Assembly: GCA_029465975.1 (NCBI GenBank)
Contig: CM055755.1
Coordinates: 7,098,427-7,162,426, forward strand
Length of the DNA: 64,000 nt
Direction of reading: 5' to 3'
DNA from: Dallia pectoralis
Taxonomy: Eukaryota; Chordata; Actinopteri; Esociformes; Umbridae
Shown: positions 14,301 through 23,497 of the stretch, piece after piece
Position numbering within the stretch: the stretch's first letter is position 1
How the letters are laid out: every line of letters starts with the position of its first letter
Notes under the pieces: model-generated
Seen by the model: the letters and a program-made list of their open reading frames with translations, nothing else
Database searches by the model: none
Told to the model about the DNA's origin: nothing
Made by a program: the position numbers and the translations under genes

Positions 14301-15614
14301 AACGATATCAGCCACTGGCCTGCAATCTGGGGTCCAAGTCTATAATATGCAGTTTGTCGTCTCGGCTCTAGTTTCTAACTGGCCAAGGAGGACTTGGCAG
14401 TTAGACAGGTGATTGTCCAAGTCTAAACTGCAGATATAAAGACACACTAGGGCCAGTGTTTGGCTTGGCTGTATTCGGCTGCCCCGGGGCCAGGTGGAAA
14501 TTTCCACTGGCAGAAGGTGGTAGGAGAAAGTGGTGTGTCTGGAGCCAACATGGACCGTGGGTACCCGCTGAGGTCCGGGACATAATAACAGCGCCCACAA
14601 ACACTGCACACTCCCATGCCGCACACTCACACACTCCCACCCTACACGCTCGCCCGCCGCTCACTACCACACTGCACACTCCCACGCTGCACACTCACAC
14701 GCCGCTCACTACCACAATGCACACTCCCACGCCGCTCACTACCACACTGCACACTCCCACGCCGCACACTCACACGCCGCACACTCCCACGACGCACACT
14801 CCCACGACGCACACTCCCACCCTACACGCTCGCCCGCTGCTCACTACCACACTGCACACTCACACACTCCCACGCCGCACACTCACACACTCCCACCCTA
14901 CACGCTCACCTGCCGCACACTCACACACTCCCACCCTACACGCTCGCCCGCCGCACACTCCCATGCCGCACACTCCCACGCCGCACTCACACGCCGCACA
15001 CTCACACACTCCCACACCGCACACTCCCACGCCGCACACTCCCACGCCGCACACTCCCACGCCGCACACTCCCACGCCACACACCACCATCTGAACACAC
15101 GCACACTGCGCTGGTTGTTAGTACCTCGCTGGTTCTGGCGATGACGCGGTACTGGTACTGGTCCTTGAGGTCTTTAGTGTCGTCGAGTTTCTCCCTGCGG
15201 ATGCTCACAGCCACCGGGCCCAGCTTCTCATCTGTCCCAAAGTAATTAGAGTGCTCTGTGGAAACGGGGGAGAGATGGGGGAGAGACAGGGTTCATACAA
15301 CATGTCTGCACATGTCTCCTACTAACCCTGAAGACAAGTATTGATCGTTATAATAAGAACCTGTAAAAATGTAGAGATCAAGGAAACGTAGGGGGTTGTG
15401 TAAAAGCAATGTAGGGATGGAAAGGGGGATGGGAGAGAGAGAAACGAGAGAGAACGATAAAGAGAGCATGATGGAGGGAGAGAGGAAAACAGAGAGAGAA
15501 AGGTGAAGACAGGGAGAGAGGAAACAAATTGATGGAGTCAAGAAGGGGGACTGAGGAGATTGGCTACATTTGGCAACGTTGAAGGATAACGAGATGAGGG
15601 GCGTGCTTCTAGAG

Positions 15615-15649
<35 letters not shown>

Positions 15650-18600
15650 CTCCAAACAATGTCCACTTGAATAGATAATAAATCAGACGGTCCATCAAGG
15701 AACATGAGGAGGACATTGAAATTAGTATGTTTAACCAGACGGCTCAGGTTTGCTCAGTACAGACACCATTACTTCAGACCAATTCTAATGCATGAGTAAA
15801 CGTCAGAGTGGTAATAGTAAAACATCTGTAAATGACAACTAGATGATGTGTTTTCACCCCCCAAAACGATGTAATTGATTGCTTTAACAGAACCAAGCGC
15901 ATTCCTTTTTGTGTAGACTACAATTGGCCTAGTCTCATAAATCTGTACACCTGACATGTTATAAGTACTGAATGGAGGCAGAGTAGTCCACTTATCTAAG
16001 GTTCGATTAATAGGTGCACATTTCTGATAAGGCACACTCCTGTGTAGAAATCTAGAAACATAACCATACCATTAATTTCCTGTCCTCAGTGGGACCGACA
16101 GTTGTACTTAAACTGAACCAAGTGCAGCATCTCGCTGCTTGGTATGGTTCTGTAGTACAAATGTCAGCATGTTGCCTAAGGCTTTTGGACATGCATGCAG
16201 GATCAGAGGGGATCCAGGATCAGAGGGGATCCAGGATCAGAGGGGATCCAGGATCAGAGGGGATCCAGGATCAGAGGGGATCCAGGATCAGAGGGGATCC
16301 AGGATCAGAGGGGATCCAGGATCAGAGGGGATCCAGGATCAGAGGGGATCCAGGATCAGAGGGGATCCAGCATCAGAGGGGATCCAGGATCAGAGGGGAT
16401 CCAGGATCAGAGGGGATCCAGGATCAGAGGGGATCCAGGATCAGAGGGGATCCAGGATCAGAGGGGATCCAGGATCAGAGGGGATCCAGGATCAGAGGGA
16501 TCCAGCATCAGAGGGATCCAGGATCAGAGGGGATCCAGGATCAGAGGGGATCCAGGATCAGAGGGGATCCAGGATCAGAGGGGATCCAGGATCAGAGGGG
16601 ATCCAGGATCAGAGGGGATCCAGGATCAGAGGGGATCCAGGATCAGAGGGGATCCAGGATCAGAGGGGATCCAGGATCAGAGGGGATCCAGGATCAGAGG
16701 GGATCCAGGATCAGAGGGGATCCAGGATCAGAGGGGATCCAGCATCAGAGGGGATCCAGCATCAGAGGGGATCCAGCATCAGAGGGGATCCAGGATCAGA
16801 GGGGATCCAGGATCAGAGGGGATCCAGAACCTCTGGAGATCCACCCAGCAGTATTTCAGGAGCAGCGACCTCGACCCTTCATCTCTGTGCTGCTGAGCCG
16901 TCAAAAAATGCTAAACCTCTGCCACTAATTAGGCACTTTAGTAGATGAGTATGTCCCGGGGGAGCATCTGTTTCCAGGGTCAAGAGAGGTGATGCTCACA
17001 GCACACACACACACATACACACACACACACAAATGAAGAGACATCCGGCGTGAGGATTAATGTGCAGCAGCAGAGAGGTCGGCGCGTGTGTGTGAGAGAG
17101 TAGGCTAATTCATCTCAACACTAGGCATGAGCCAGCCAATAGAGAGGCGTGTTATCCACTGAGGAGGCGCGTCACCCACTGAGGAGGCGCGTCACCCACT
17201 GAGGAGGCGCGTCACCCACTGAGGAGGCGCGTCACCCACTGAGGAGGCGCGTCACCCACTGAGGAGGCGCGTCACACACTGAGGAGGCGCGTCACACACT
17301 GAGGAGGCGCGTCACACACTGAGGAGGCGCGTCACACACCGAGGAGGCGCGTCACACACTGAGGAGGCGCGTCACACACTGAGGAGGCGCGTCACCCACT
17401 GAGGAGGCGCGTCACCCACTGAGGAGGCGCGTCACCCACTGAGGAGGCGCGTCACCCACTGAGGAGGCGCGTCACCCACTGAGGAGGCGCGTCACACACT
17501 GAGGAGGCGCGTCACACACTGAGGAGGCGCGTCACACACTGAGGAGGCGCGTCACACACTGAGGAGGCGCGTCACACACTGAGGAGGCGCGTCACACACT
17601 GAGGAGGCGCGTCACACACTGAGGAGGCGCGTCACACACTGAGGAGGCGCGTCACACACTGAGGAGGCGCGTCACACACTGAGGAGGCGCGTCACACACT
17701 GAGGTGGCGCGTCACACACTGAGGAGGCGCGTCACACACTGAGGAGGCGCTACACTAACAGATGGATCAGGGAACATTAATGACTGGCTATAATGTCATA
17801 GACAACAAAGATCACAGGGAAAACGCTCTGTGACTAATATATGTGAAGTCAGCACAAATGGGCAATGCTAGAGCAGTGATATCTGTCAGGGCTCACCTTT
17901 ACTGTGGAAGTAGTCCCGGTAGTAGTGTGCCCCCTGGTCAACGTGCTCTATGCTGTGGAGCTTCATAGTGTCCAGTCGTTTCACCTGCTGCTCTGTAGAC
18001 ACCTCCAGCACGGACACGCTGGCATTGCTGCGCCGCAGGCCTGCGCCTCCATCGCCTCTCCGCTCGGCCGAGGAGCTCAAGAAGCTGACGTTGCGCTCCC
18101 CGTGGCCGCCCGTCTCATTGCAGAAGTGGGGGCAGTTGAGGAGGAGCTGGCTCGAGCCGGGGCCCCCGGGAGGACCGTCCGCTGGGTCCGTGCTCAGGAA
18201 GGGTGTGGCCGCCGCGGGGTCGACGCCCAGCGTCAGGTCCTCCATACTGGAGGAGGAGGCATCCAGCCCGCTCAGAGTTGAGGAGCGTGACACGGTCAGA
18301 GAGACGGAGGCAGCTGACGCCCCAGTGGCAGTATTCCTCCGCTGAGCTGCCAAGATTCGCTGGGCAGAAGCCTCATGGAGGTCAAACAGGATGCTCTGGG
18401 CATCGTAGTGGACAAAGCTCTTTGGGCACACCCACGGTTTGTAGGAGATGTCGGTACAGCTACGGCCTCCCCAGTCCTCCCCTGCCTCCCCCTTGTCCAG
18501 CTCCCCTCTGCTAGTGCTCCAGAGCTTCCGGAACAGAGAGGAGGTTCCAAGGGACGAGTCCGTCCCGCCGCTCTTTTTCCTCACCCTGGTTTCCGACCGA

Positions 18601-19298
18601 GGTGTGGGGTTCGGTGAGTGCCCGGCTGGGAGGGCTCCGTTGTGGGGCGCGTCGATCGGGCGCAGCAGCTCCCCTAGGCGTGCGGGTGCCGTGCTGCGCT
18701 GGTCTGGCCTTTCCTGGTGGAACAGGCTGAGCATGTCGAAGAAGCTCTGCTCGGTAACACCCTGAACGTCAATGGAGGAGGTGCTGCCGTATTCCCGGAA
18801 CAGATTGGTCCCTCCGCGACCTTCCACCTCATTTTCGTCCTGCTCACTCAGAGTCACTTCGCTGTTGGAGCGCTGCCGTAACGGGGGGAAGGCCCGATCA
18901 ACCCCGTACCCGCCGCGGAACTCTGCGTCCTTACTGCGACGCCTTGGTAACCTAGCGACCCCTCCCCGTACCAGCCCGGCCTCGGGCACGGGGAAAGACG
19001 CGGACGAGGTGATCGCGGAGGATTCGTTGCCGTGGTGATTACCACATTGCCCGTTCTCCAGGAGCGACTCCCTCGACTGGACGCGGCGAGGGGGCCACTC
19101 TGCGATTCGGGCACGGACGCCCATTTTGGGAACGGAGACGCGGGATAGGAGGGCCGGGTCTGAAGGGGGGGCCGTGTGGCCGTTGGGGGTGAGGCGGAAA
19201 AGAGCATGTTGGCTCAGTAGCAGTCCAGGCCCTCCACCTCCAACCTCCTCCAGCAGGTTAGAGGTGCAGGTGACCCCTCGGTCTCTGTAGGTGTTCAT
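1..19298 (-). CDS. sipa1l3: SIPA1-like protein 3 (RapGAP + PDZ), 13 coding exons, 3' end outside window
   Basis: Encodes a GTPase-activating protein of the SIPA1/SPAR family, which stimulates GTP hydrolysis by Rap GTPases at cell junctions and the actin cortex. Thirteen exons join in phase to about 1,217 residues with no frameshift or internal stop. Seen in order: KMGVRARIAEWPPRR (about 58-72), RRRSKDAEF (about 119), FREYGSTSSIDVQG (about 167-180), KPWVCPKSFVHYDAQS (about 287-302), a RapGAP domain (about 510-735) with the asparagine thumb in RKRHIGND (Asn676), and a PDZ domain (about 913-987) with GLGQLGFHV. The C-terminal part has DISSSGESSSG and a glycine run. The start MNTYR resembles, as I recall it, the mammalian SIPA1L3 N-terminus (MTTYR); a purine lies at -3. 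The C-terminal coiled-coil region is beyond position 1. SIPA1L1 or SIPA1L2 are alternatives, but the neighbouring wdr87 argues for SIPA1L3. Introns are packed with minisatellites. Confidence 0.9.
142..302. repeat. TG/TCTG microsatellite filling a sipa1l3 intron
   Basis: Runs of TGTGTG alternate with TCTGTC. The intron between exons 12 and 13 is 189 bp and is almost all this array. The repeat starts at the exon 12 donor (sense GTACACACAGACAC). Confidence 0.9.
303..427 (-). CDS. sipa1l3: sipa1l3 coding exon 12
   Basis: 125 nt. Acceptor TCTAG|GTT and donor AACAG|GTACAC. It encodes FGTPQRPLLAYEPHLNLDIS and SSGESSSGFTSQDSTIERCK. A TG/TC microsatellite begins at its donor and fills nearly all of the next intron. 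Confidence 0.85.
428..1654. other. sipa1l3 intron, unique sequence
   Basis: About 1.2 kb of intron with a short CA run at about 487-512. No exon, RNA gene or recognisable transposon seen. Confidence 0.5.
1655..1831 (-). CDS. sipa1l3: sipa1l3 coding exon 11
   Basis: 177 nt. Acceptor CTGCAG|GCC and donor GACAG|GTCAGT. It encodes PVSFPENHYSLSPAGGDRVM, PYRNPSASFSSPSSMG and ...VRYKHSPDR. The serine-rich text fits the region after the PDZ in SIPA1L3. Confidence 0.88.
2679..2927 (-). CDS. sipa1l3: sipa1l3 coding exon 10
   Basis: 249 nt. Acceptor TTATAG|GGG and donor AAGAG|GTGAGA. It encodes GCTEEYEMKTMEQKTEPEPV and a proline-rich stretch ending YREPQHLSKR. The phase joins directly to exon 9 (PRR-GCTEEYEM), matching the PRRxCxExYxMxxME pattern after the PDZ in the family. 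Confidence 0.88.
3884..3964. repeat. 81-bp palindrome, 35-bp arms
   Basis: Arms 3884-3918 and 3930-3964 are inverted copies with 34 of 35 bases matching (ATATGTCAGTGACATGGAAA... against ...TTTCCATGTCACTGACATAT). The loop is 11 nt. A transcript from either strand would fold into a long hairpin. It is either a short MITE or a hairpin RNA source. Confidence 0.85.
5370..5402. repeat. (GT)n microsatellite
   Basis: Uninterrupted GT run of about 30 bp in a sipa1l3 intron. Confidence 0.9.
6170..6345 (-). CDS. sipa1l3: sipa1l3 coding exon 9 (PDZ, second part)
   Basis: 176 nt. Acceptor CTTCAG|GTG and donor CGCAG|GTGGGT. It encodes VEEYGFAWQAGLRQGSRLVE, ICKVAAVTLTHEQMIDLLRT and VTVKVVIIPPYEEGGPRR, near-identical to the PDZ of SIPA1-like proteins. 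Confidence 0.93.
6463..6561 (-). CDS. sipa1l3: sipa1l3 coding exon 8 (PDZ, first part)
   Basis: 99 nt, phase 0 at both ends. Acceptor TTTTCAG|GCA; donor GAG|GTGCTT is weak. It encodes GCETVDMTLRRNGLGQLGFH, the carboxylate-binding loop of the PDZ domain (LGF type), ending DGTVAE. Confidence 0.9.
6858..7410 (-). CDS. sipa1l3: sipa1l3 coding exon 7 (end of RapGAP, linker)
   Basis: 553 nt. Acceptor TTTCAG|T and donor AAG|GTGAGA. It encodes SVAVTRMQDVPPFGPPIPSG, the conserved FLLAKVINAENAAHKSEKF and MATRTRQEYLKDLAEN, then KEVVFNCFCADVIGWTPERL before the PDZ domain. The KKKERVRAREGAELGAAGA linker is more divergent than the rest. Confidence 0.93.
7455..7890. repeat. 16-bp CpG-rich minisatellite filling a sipa1l3 intron
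   Basis: About 27 tandem units. The left block uses GTGACCGCGCGTGTCT with a few shortened copies; from about 7630 every unit is GTGCCCGCGCGTGTCT. The host intron is 7411-7896 (486 bp), so it is almost nothing but repeat. The array ends about 7 bp from the exon 6 donor. Alternating CG/TG runs could adopt Z-DNA. Long open frames over it on both strands are artefacts. Confidence 0.95.
7897..8054 (-). CDS. sipa1l3: sipa1l3 coding exon 6 (catalytic asparagine-thumb exon)
   Basis: 158 nt. Acceptor GCTCAG|CTC and donor TATAG|GTAAGA. It encodes LLRKRHIGNDIVTIIFQEPG through ...VHNPCSDDVCY. The Asn in HIGND is the asparagine that RapGAPs insert into the Rap active site, so the enzyme looks catalytically competent. 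Minisatellites flank the exon on both sides: one ends within about 10 bp of its donor, another starts about 130 bp upstream of its acceptor. Confidence 0.93.
8187..9908. repeat. ~30-bp purine-rich minisatellite with higher-order order
   Basis: About 56 units sharing GAATAGAGCGAGAGAAG, followed by one of five short purine tails, then GACAG. On the sipa1l3 sense strand it is pyrimidine-rich. It starts about 130 bp upstream of the exon 6 acceptor. The order of tail variants repeats in blocks (see findings). Open frames of 600-680 codons on the minus strand are low-complexity readings. Confidence 0.95.
10067..10228. repeat. 81-bp tandem duplication
   Basis: Two adjacent copies (10067-10147, 10148-10228), nearly identical, each containing TTTGGTCCCCGTCAATGTG and AACAAACCGGTATGTAAAGC. 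A recent duplication in a sipa1l3 intron. Confidence 0.9.
10229..12047. other. sipa1l3 intron, mostly unique
   Basis: About 1.8 kb with a short CT/AG run (10535-10567), a CA run (11341-11375) and AG-rich sequence (11515-11570). No gene seen. Confidence 0.5.
12048..12151 (-). CDS. sipa1l3: sipa1l3 coding exon 5 (RapGAP)
   Basis: 104 nt. Acceptor CCCCAG|CT and donor CAG|GTGAGG. It encodes DSTGTHSLYTVYQDYEVMFH and ...STMLPYMPNNPQQ, the signature stretch directly before the asparagine-thumb exon. Confidence 0.93.
12551..12725 (-). CDS. sipa1l3: sipa1l3 coding exon 4 (RapGAP)
   Basis: 175 nt. Acceptor TTTAG|CTA and donor AAG A|GTAAGA. It encodes KHKVGLLLCRAGQSTEEEMY and on to ...CLRGFAKYAAQLDTK, the conserved AGQSTEEEMYNNE segment of the RapGAP fold. 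Confidence 0.93.
12755..12844. repeat. 18-bp minisatellite, 5 copies
   Basis: Five exact copies of GACTCATTCGAACGGGCC within the 232-bp intron between exons 3 and 4, ending about 30 bp before the exon 4 acceptor (sense direction). The unit is a multiple of 3 and open on the minus strand (repeat SNESAR), but splice sites show it is intronic. Confidence 0.95.
12958..13146 (-). CDS. sipa1l3: sipa1l3 coding exon 3
   Basis: 189 nt, phase 0 at both ends. Acceptor GTGTAG|CTG and donor GGG|GTGAGT. It encodes LVTLRGSVLEDA...ISCLRLALSTPKVSEQL...DEQG, the start of the RapGAP region. Confidence 0.93.
13147..14585. other. sipa1l3 intron, unique part
   Basis: About 1.4 kb with no recognisable exon, RNA gene or transposon. 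Confidence 0.4.
14588..15088. repeat. CACACTCCCACGCCG-type minisatellite
   Basis: About 500 bp of irregular units built from CACACTCCCACGCCG, CTCACTACCACACTG and ACCCTACACGCTCGCC. On the sense strand it is G/T-rich and begins about 40 bp after the exon 2 donor. Open frames of about 210 codons are artefacts. Confidence 0.9.
15125..15255 (-). CDS. sipa1l3: sipa1l3 coding exon 2
   Basis: 131 nt. Acceptor CCACAG|AG and donor GAG|GTACTA. It encodes EHSNYFGTDEKLGPVAVSIR and continues to ...YRVIARTSE, the stretch just before the RapGAP core that is highly conserved in SIPA1-like proteins. The 2-base start completes the codon left open by exon 1. Confidence 0.93.
15256..16194. other. sipa1l3 intron, unique part
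   Basis: AG-rich sequence at 15400-15530 and a GT run at 15617-15647. Nothing else seen. Confidence 0.4.
16195..16829. repeat. 17-bp minisatellite with BamHI sites
   Basis: About 37 copies of GATCAGAGGGGATCCAG. A minority carry CATCAG instead of GATCAG, in two clusters. Each unit carries GGATCC and a second GATC, so the array is rich in short inverted repeats. All three plus frames are open because 17 is not a multiple of 3 and no phase makes a stop. Confidence 0.95.
17153..17751. repeat. 20-bp minisatellite, about 30 copies
   Basis: Units GAGGAGGCGCGTCACCCACT and the CACACACT variant are arranged in runs rather than mixed. The array ends about 130 bp from the exon 1 donor (17896). CpG-rich. 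Confidence 0.95.
17897..19298 (-). CDS. sipa1l3: sipa1l3 coding exon 1 (start codon exon)
   Basis: 1,402 nt, 467 codons plus one base. It starts at ATG 19298 (MNTYR) and ends ...FHSK G|GTGAGC. It carries the serine-rich N-terminal region with the family blocks KMGVRARIAEWPPRR, FREYGSTSSIDVQG and RRNTATGASAAS. The frame stays open upstream to about 19436, but without an in-frame ATG, so MNTYR is chosen. The large first coding exon is typical of this family. Confidence 0.9.
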
Positions 19299-19513
19299 GG
19301 CGCCCCAGGACAGCTCAGGGCAGGACAGCAGGTAGGGGTAAAGGGGGCTGGCATCCCGAGCCAGTTTGGGGAGTGGGGGAGGGTGAGAGGAGCCCCACAC
19401 ACACACTATTGATGCTGCGGCCTCCACCTCCGACACACATCGCTTTCACCAAGGGGGAGCAGTCCTCTACTGGTTCTGGGCCCGATTATGCTTCACTCAG
19501 GCTCTGGTGAGAT
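19299..19513 (-). other. sipa1l3: sipa1l3 5' UTR part of the start-codon exon
   Basis: Upstream of ATG 19298 the minus strand stays exonic in character back to a good acceptor, CTCCTCCCCAG|ATCTC, at 19513. The polypyrimidine tract continues into the 22-bp CU-rich array. The acceptor is seen; its use is inferred. Confidence 0.6.
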
Positions 19514-19631
19514 CTGGGGAGGAGAGAAATATAGGTTACAATGCTGCACACAACAACAGAATATCGTTAAAAGCATCGGAACAGTGACCTAATCGAATCC
19601 CTGTACTGCGTCTGTCTGAACACACACATGA

Positions 19632-21262
19632 GAGGGAGGAGAGAGAGGAGAGGGAGAATAAGGTGAGAGGAGAGGGAGAATAATGTGAGAGGAGAGGGAG
19701 AATAAGGTCAGAGGAGAGAGAAAATAAGGTGAGAGGAGAGGGAGAATAAGGTGAGAGGAGAGGGAGAATAAGGTGAGAGGAGAGAGAGAATAAGGTGAGA
19801 GGAGAGAGAGAATAAGGTGAGAGGAGAGGGAGAATAAGGTCAGAGGAGAGGGAGAATAAGGTCAGAGGAGAGAGAAAATAAGGTGAGAGGAGAGGGAGAA
19901 TAAGGTGAGAGGAGAGGGAGAATAATGTGAGAGGAGAGGGAGAATAATGTGAGAGGAGAGGGAGAATAATGTGAGAGGAGAGGGAGAATAATGTGAGAGG
20001 AGAGGGAGAATAAGGTGAGAGGAGAGGGAGAATAAGGTGAGAGGAGAGGGAGAATAAGGTGAGAGGAGAGGGAGAATAATGTGAGAGGAGAGGGAGAATA
20101 ATGTGAGAGGAGGGAGAATAATGTGAGAGGAGAGGGAGAATAAGGTGAGAGGAGAGAGAGAATAAGGTGAGAGGAGAGGGAGAATAAGGTCAGAGGAGAG
20201 GGAGAATAAGGTCAGAGGAGAGAGAAAATAAGGTGAGAGGAGAGGGAGAATAATGTGAGAGGAGAGGGAGAATAATGTGAGAGGAGAGGGAGAATAATGT
20301 GAGAGGAGAGGGAGAATAATGTGAGAGGAGAGGGAGAATAAGGTGAGAGGAGAGGGAGAATAAGGTGAGAGGAGAGGGAGAATAAGGTGAGAGGAGAGGG
20401 AGAATAAGGTGAGAGGAGAGGGAGAATAATGTGAGAGGAGAGGGAGAATAATGTGAGAGGAGAGGGAGAATAAGGTGAGAGGAGAGGGAGAATAAGGTGA
20501 GAGGAGAGGGAATAAGGTGAGAGGAGAGGGAATAATGTGAGAGGAGAGGGAGAATAATGTGAGAGGAGAGGGAGAATAATGTGATAGGAGATGGAGAATA
20601 AGGTGAGAGGAGAGGGAGAATAAGGTGAGAGGAGAGGGAGAATAATGTGAGAGGAGAGGGAGAATAAGGTGAGAGGAGAGGGAGAATAAGGTGAGAGGAG
20701 AGGGAGAATAAGGTGAGACGAGAGGGAGAATAAGGTGAGACGAGAGGGAATAATGTGAGAGGAGAGAGAGAATAAGGTGAGAGGAGAAAGAGAATAAGGT
20801 GAGAGGAGAAAGAGAATAAGGTGAGAGGAGAGGGAGAATAAGGTGAGAGGAGAGGGAGAATAAGGTGAGAGGAGGGAGAATAAGGTGAGAGGAGAGAGAG
20901 AATAAGGTGAGAGGAGAGAGAGAATAAGGTGAGAGGAGAGGGAGAATAAGGTGAGAGGAGAGGGAGAATAAGGTGAGAGGAGAGGGAGAATAAGGTGAGA
21001 GGAGGGAGAATAAGGTGAGAGGAGAGGGAGAATAAGGTCAGAGGAGAGGGAGAATAAGGTGAGAGGAGAGGGAGAATAAGGTGAGAGGAGAGGGAGAATA
21101 AGGTGAGAGGAGAGGGAGAATAAGGTCAGAGGAGAGAGAGAATAAGGTGAGAGGAGAGGGAGAATAAGGTGAGAGGAGAGGGAGAATAAGGTCAGAGGAG
21201 AGGGAGAATAAGGTGAGAGGAGAAGGAGAATAAGGTGAGACGAGAGAGAATAAGGTGAGAGG
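19632..21262. repeat. 22-bp purine-rich minisatellite, about 73 copies
   Basis: Units contain GGTGAGAGGAGAGGGAGAAT, with AAGG/AATG and GGG/GAG/AAA variants and a few shortened copies. On the sipa1l3 sense strand it is a continuous CU-rich tract, and it starts about 115 bp upstream of the acceptor of the start-codon exon. Confidence 0.95.
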
Positions 21263-21689
21263 ATTTGTCAGCGGATCTTTTCTGATGAGGCAAATCTTCA
21301 GAAGGCCTGACGAGGGGGGATGTAATTATCAAACATGTGTTATAATTCACCAGCGGTGCACACACACCCACACACACGGCTGGCTGTTAAAACACTTACA
21401 ATTATTATCAAAAATGTACTGGACTACTGTACTTCTAACCGATAACTGTGAGCTCTCATGATGACGGTGGTTCTGTTTCCTGTGTCCCTGCTACGGTGCT
21501 TTAAAGTCAGAAGAAAACACTGACTAATGTGCTCTATAATATCTGCCAGAAGTGGGAAGTCAACCTAGTCTAAGTGTTGACTCACAGGACATGGAAGGGT
21601 CAAGGAATGTGACGGTCTGTGGGTTGCCAGTTTAAACACCTCTCATATGTTGCAGTGATAAATATATAAAGACATGCGAGCCTGACCCA

Positions 21690-21812
21690 ACCTGGCAGAA
21701 ACCTGACAGAGACCAGGCAGAGACCAGACAGAGACCAGGCAGAGACCAGGCAGAGACCAGGCAGAGACCAGGCAGAGACCAGGCAGAGACCAGGCAGAGA
21801 CCAGGCAGAGAC
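21690..21812. repeat. 11-bp minisatellite
   Basis: About 11 copies of AGACCAGGCAG, with ACCTGACAG and CCAGACAG variants at the left. Confidence 0.9.
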
Positions 21813-21934
21813 CTGATCAGACGATGTAGCGAGTGATGCATTAACTCTTGAATACCCAAATAAAAAAACGAGACCAAAAGGAAAGTGGGTTGTTCCTGAA
21901 TTCTTAAAAAAAAAAAGAAGGTAATCTTCTAGAA

Positions 21935-21999
21935 CAGTGGTTCTTAAACCTCTCCTGAGACGGCTTGGGGTCCCCCCAGGAGAGGTTTGAGAACCACTG
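21935..21999. mobile_element. 65-bp palindromic hAT-like mini-element
   Basis: Begins CAGTGGTTCTTAAACCTCTC and ends GAGAGGTTTGAGAACCACTG, so it is almost entirely terminal inverted repeat. Flanks TTCTAGAA (21927-21934) and ATCTAGAC (22000-22007) share TCTAGA and fit the 8-bp hAT target pattern nTnnnnAn with two end mismatches. CAGTGGTTCTCAAACC is a typical hAT terminus. Confidence 0.7.
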
Positions 22000-23039
22000 A
22001 TCTAGACCTTAGCGGATGCATCGGTGTGTGTGTGTGTCAACGCATAACGCATGCATCTAAGTGTGTGCCGCACTACACTGCGTTGGTCTCAGTGAGAATC
22101 CTATAGGACCCCATAATTCATCACTTAACACAGTTGTAGGAATCCATAGGAGCTGCTCTTGTTGTCAGAGTGATGTCCATGCACCAAGATAGCCAGTGGC
22201 CATGTCATTAGAGAAGTGCTTCTGAGGCCCGTTCCTCCGGGAACATGGAAAAGACCCGAAAGAAAGTGAGACAGAAAGAAGAGAACTAAGCCTGAGAGAC
22301 AGGGAGAGATAGAAAGACAGAGAGAGAGAGTTGGCAAAGAGAGAGTCCGAGGGTTGGTGTAATGACGAGGTTTATCTAACCGTCCTCATCTCAAAAGTGT
22401 AAACAAGCTGAAGACGAGAGGGCGAACAGAAAAGCGAGGCGAGTGGGAGAGTGAATGCAGAGCGACAGAACAGTTGAACGCTGAGGGGGGGGTGGGAAAA
22501 GGAGAAGAAGAGAGTGCCCGAGAGTCGACAGACGACAAGAAGTAGGAGGACAGCACGGGCGTGCTTACTGAACCACACTGGCTCGCCTTAATATGACGGT
22601 CACATTGAATCCCCGTTGCCCTTTATGACAAGGCTCCTATATACTACCCCCGTCCTAATCTACTCCAACTACATCCACAGGACTGGGGAGATTATTGGAT
22701 GTAGCCCACGTCCGCCTGAACCCAGGGTGCATCCGCTTAATCAGGGATGCTCAAACTGGCACTGGTCCGTCTACTGATCCCTTAAAGACTGATGCTGTTT
22801 ATTTCCCTGCATGACGACCTCCATGATGACCTGTCATACAGCAGCGTGGAACCTTTATAAGGGGAATGGTGCAATATCTCAAATGAACGCATGTCTCCTC
22901 TACACCGTTATCATCACCTGATGGTTTATTCTCAGGAGGTCAGAAACGTTCCACTTCCCTTTGGACTCATTTAAGCCACTACAAACCGTAGAACAGCTGT
23001 GAGCATTTAATATGGTAAATATGGCAACTACACAAATAC

Positions 23040-23497
23040 GCGACTACAAGTGTCTTTATGTGTCTTGTATCACCACATCTCTCCCTGGTGGGGTATCTCT
23101 TTTATTTAATATGGCGACTACATTCTAGGTGTCTTTATGTGTCTTGTATCACCACATCTCTCCCTGGTGGGGTATCTCTTTTATTTAATATGGCGACTAC
23201 ATTCTAGGTGTCTTTATGTGTCTTGTATCACCACATCTCTCCCTGGTGGGGTATCTCTTTTATTTAATATGGCGACTACATTCTAGGTGTCTTTATGTGT
23301 CTTGTATCACCACATCTCTCCCTGGTGGGGTATCTCTTTTATTTAATATGGCAACTACATTCTAGGTGTCTTTATGTGTCTTGTATCACCACATCACTCC
23401 CTGGTGGGGTATCTCTTTTATTTAATATGGCAACTACATTCTAGGTGTCTTTATGTGTCTTGTATCACTACATCTCTCCCTGGTGGGGTATCTCTTT
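23040..23497. repeat. 79-bp tandem repeat, about 6 copies
   Basis: Units contain CATCTCTCCCTGGTGGGGTA and TTTATTTAATATGGCGACTA; copies are 95% or more alike. The left and right ends are partial. No coding potential. Confidence 0.92.

Noticed and set aside
16089..16948. Three long plus-strand frames (GIQDQRGSRIRGDP repeat)
   Set aside because: All three frames give the same peptide repeat because the 17-bp unit lacks stops; this is an intronic minisatellite.
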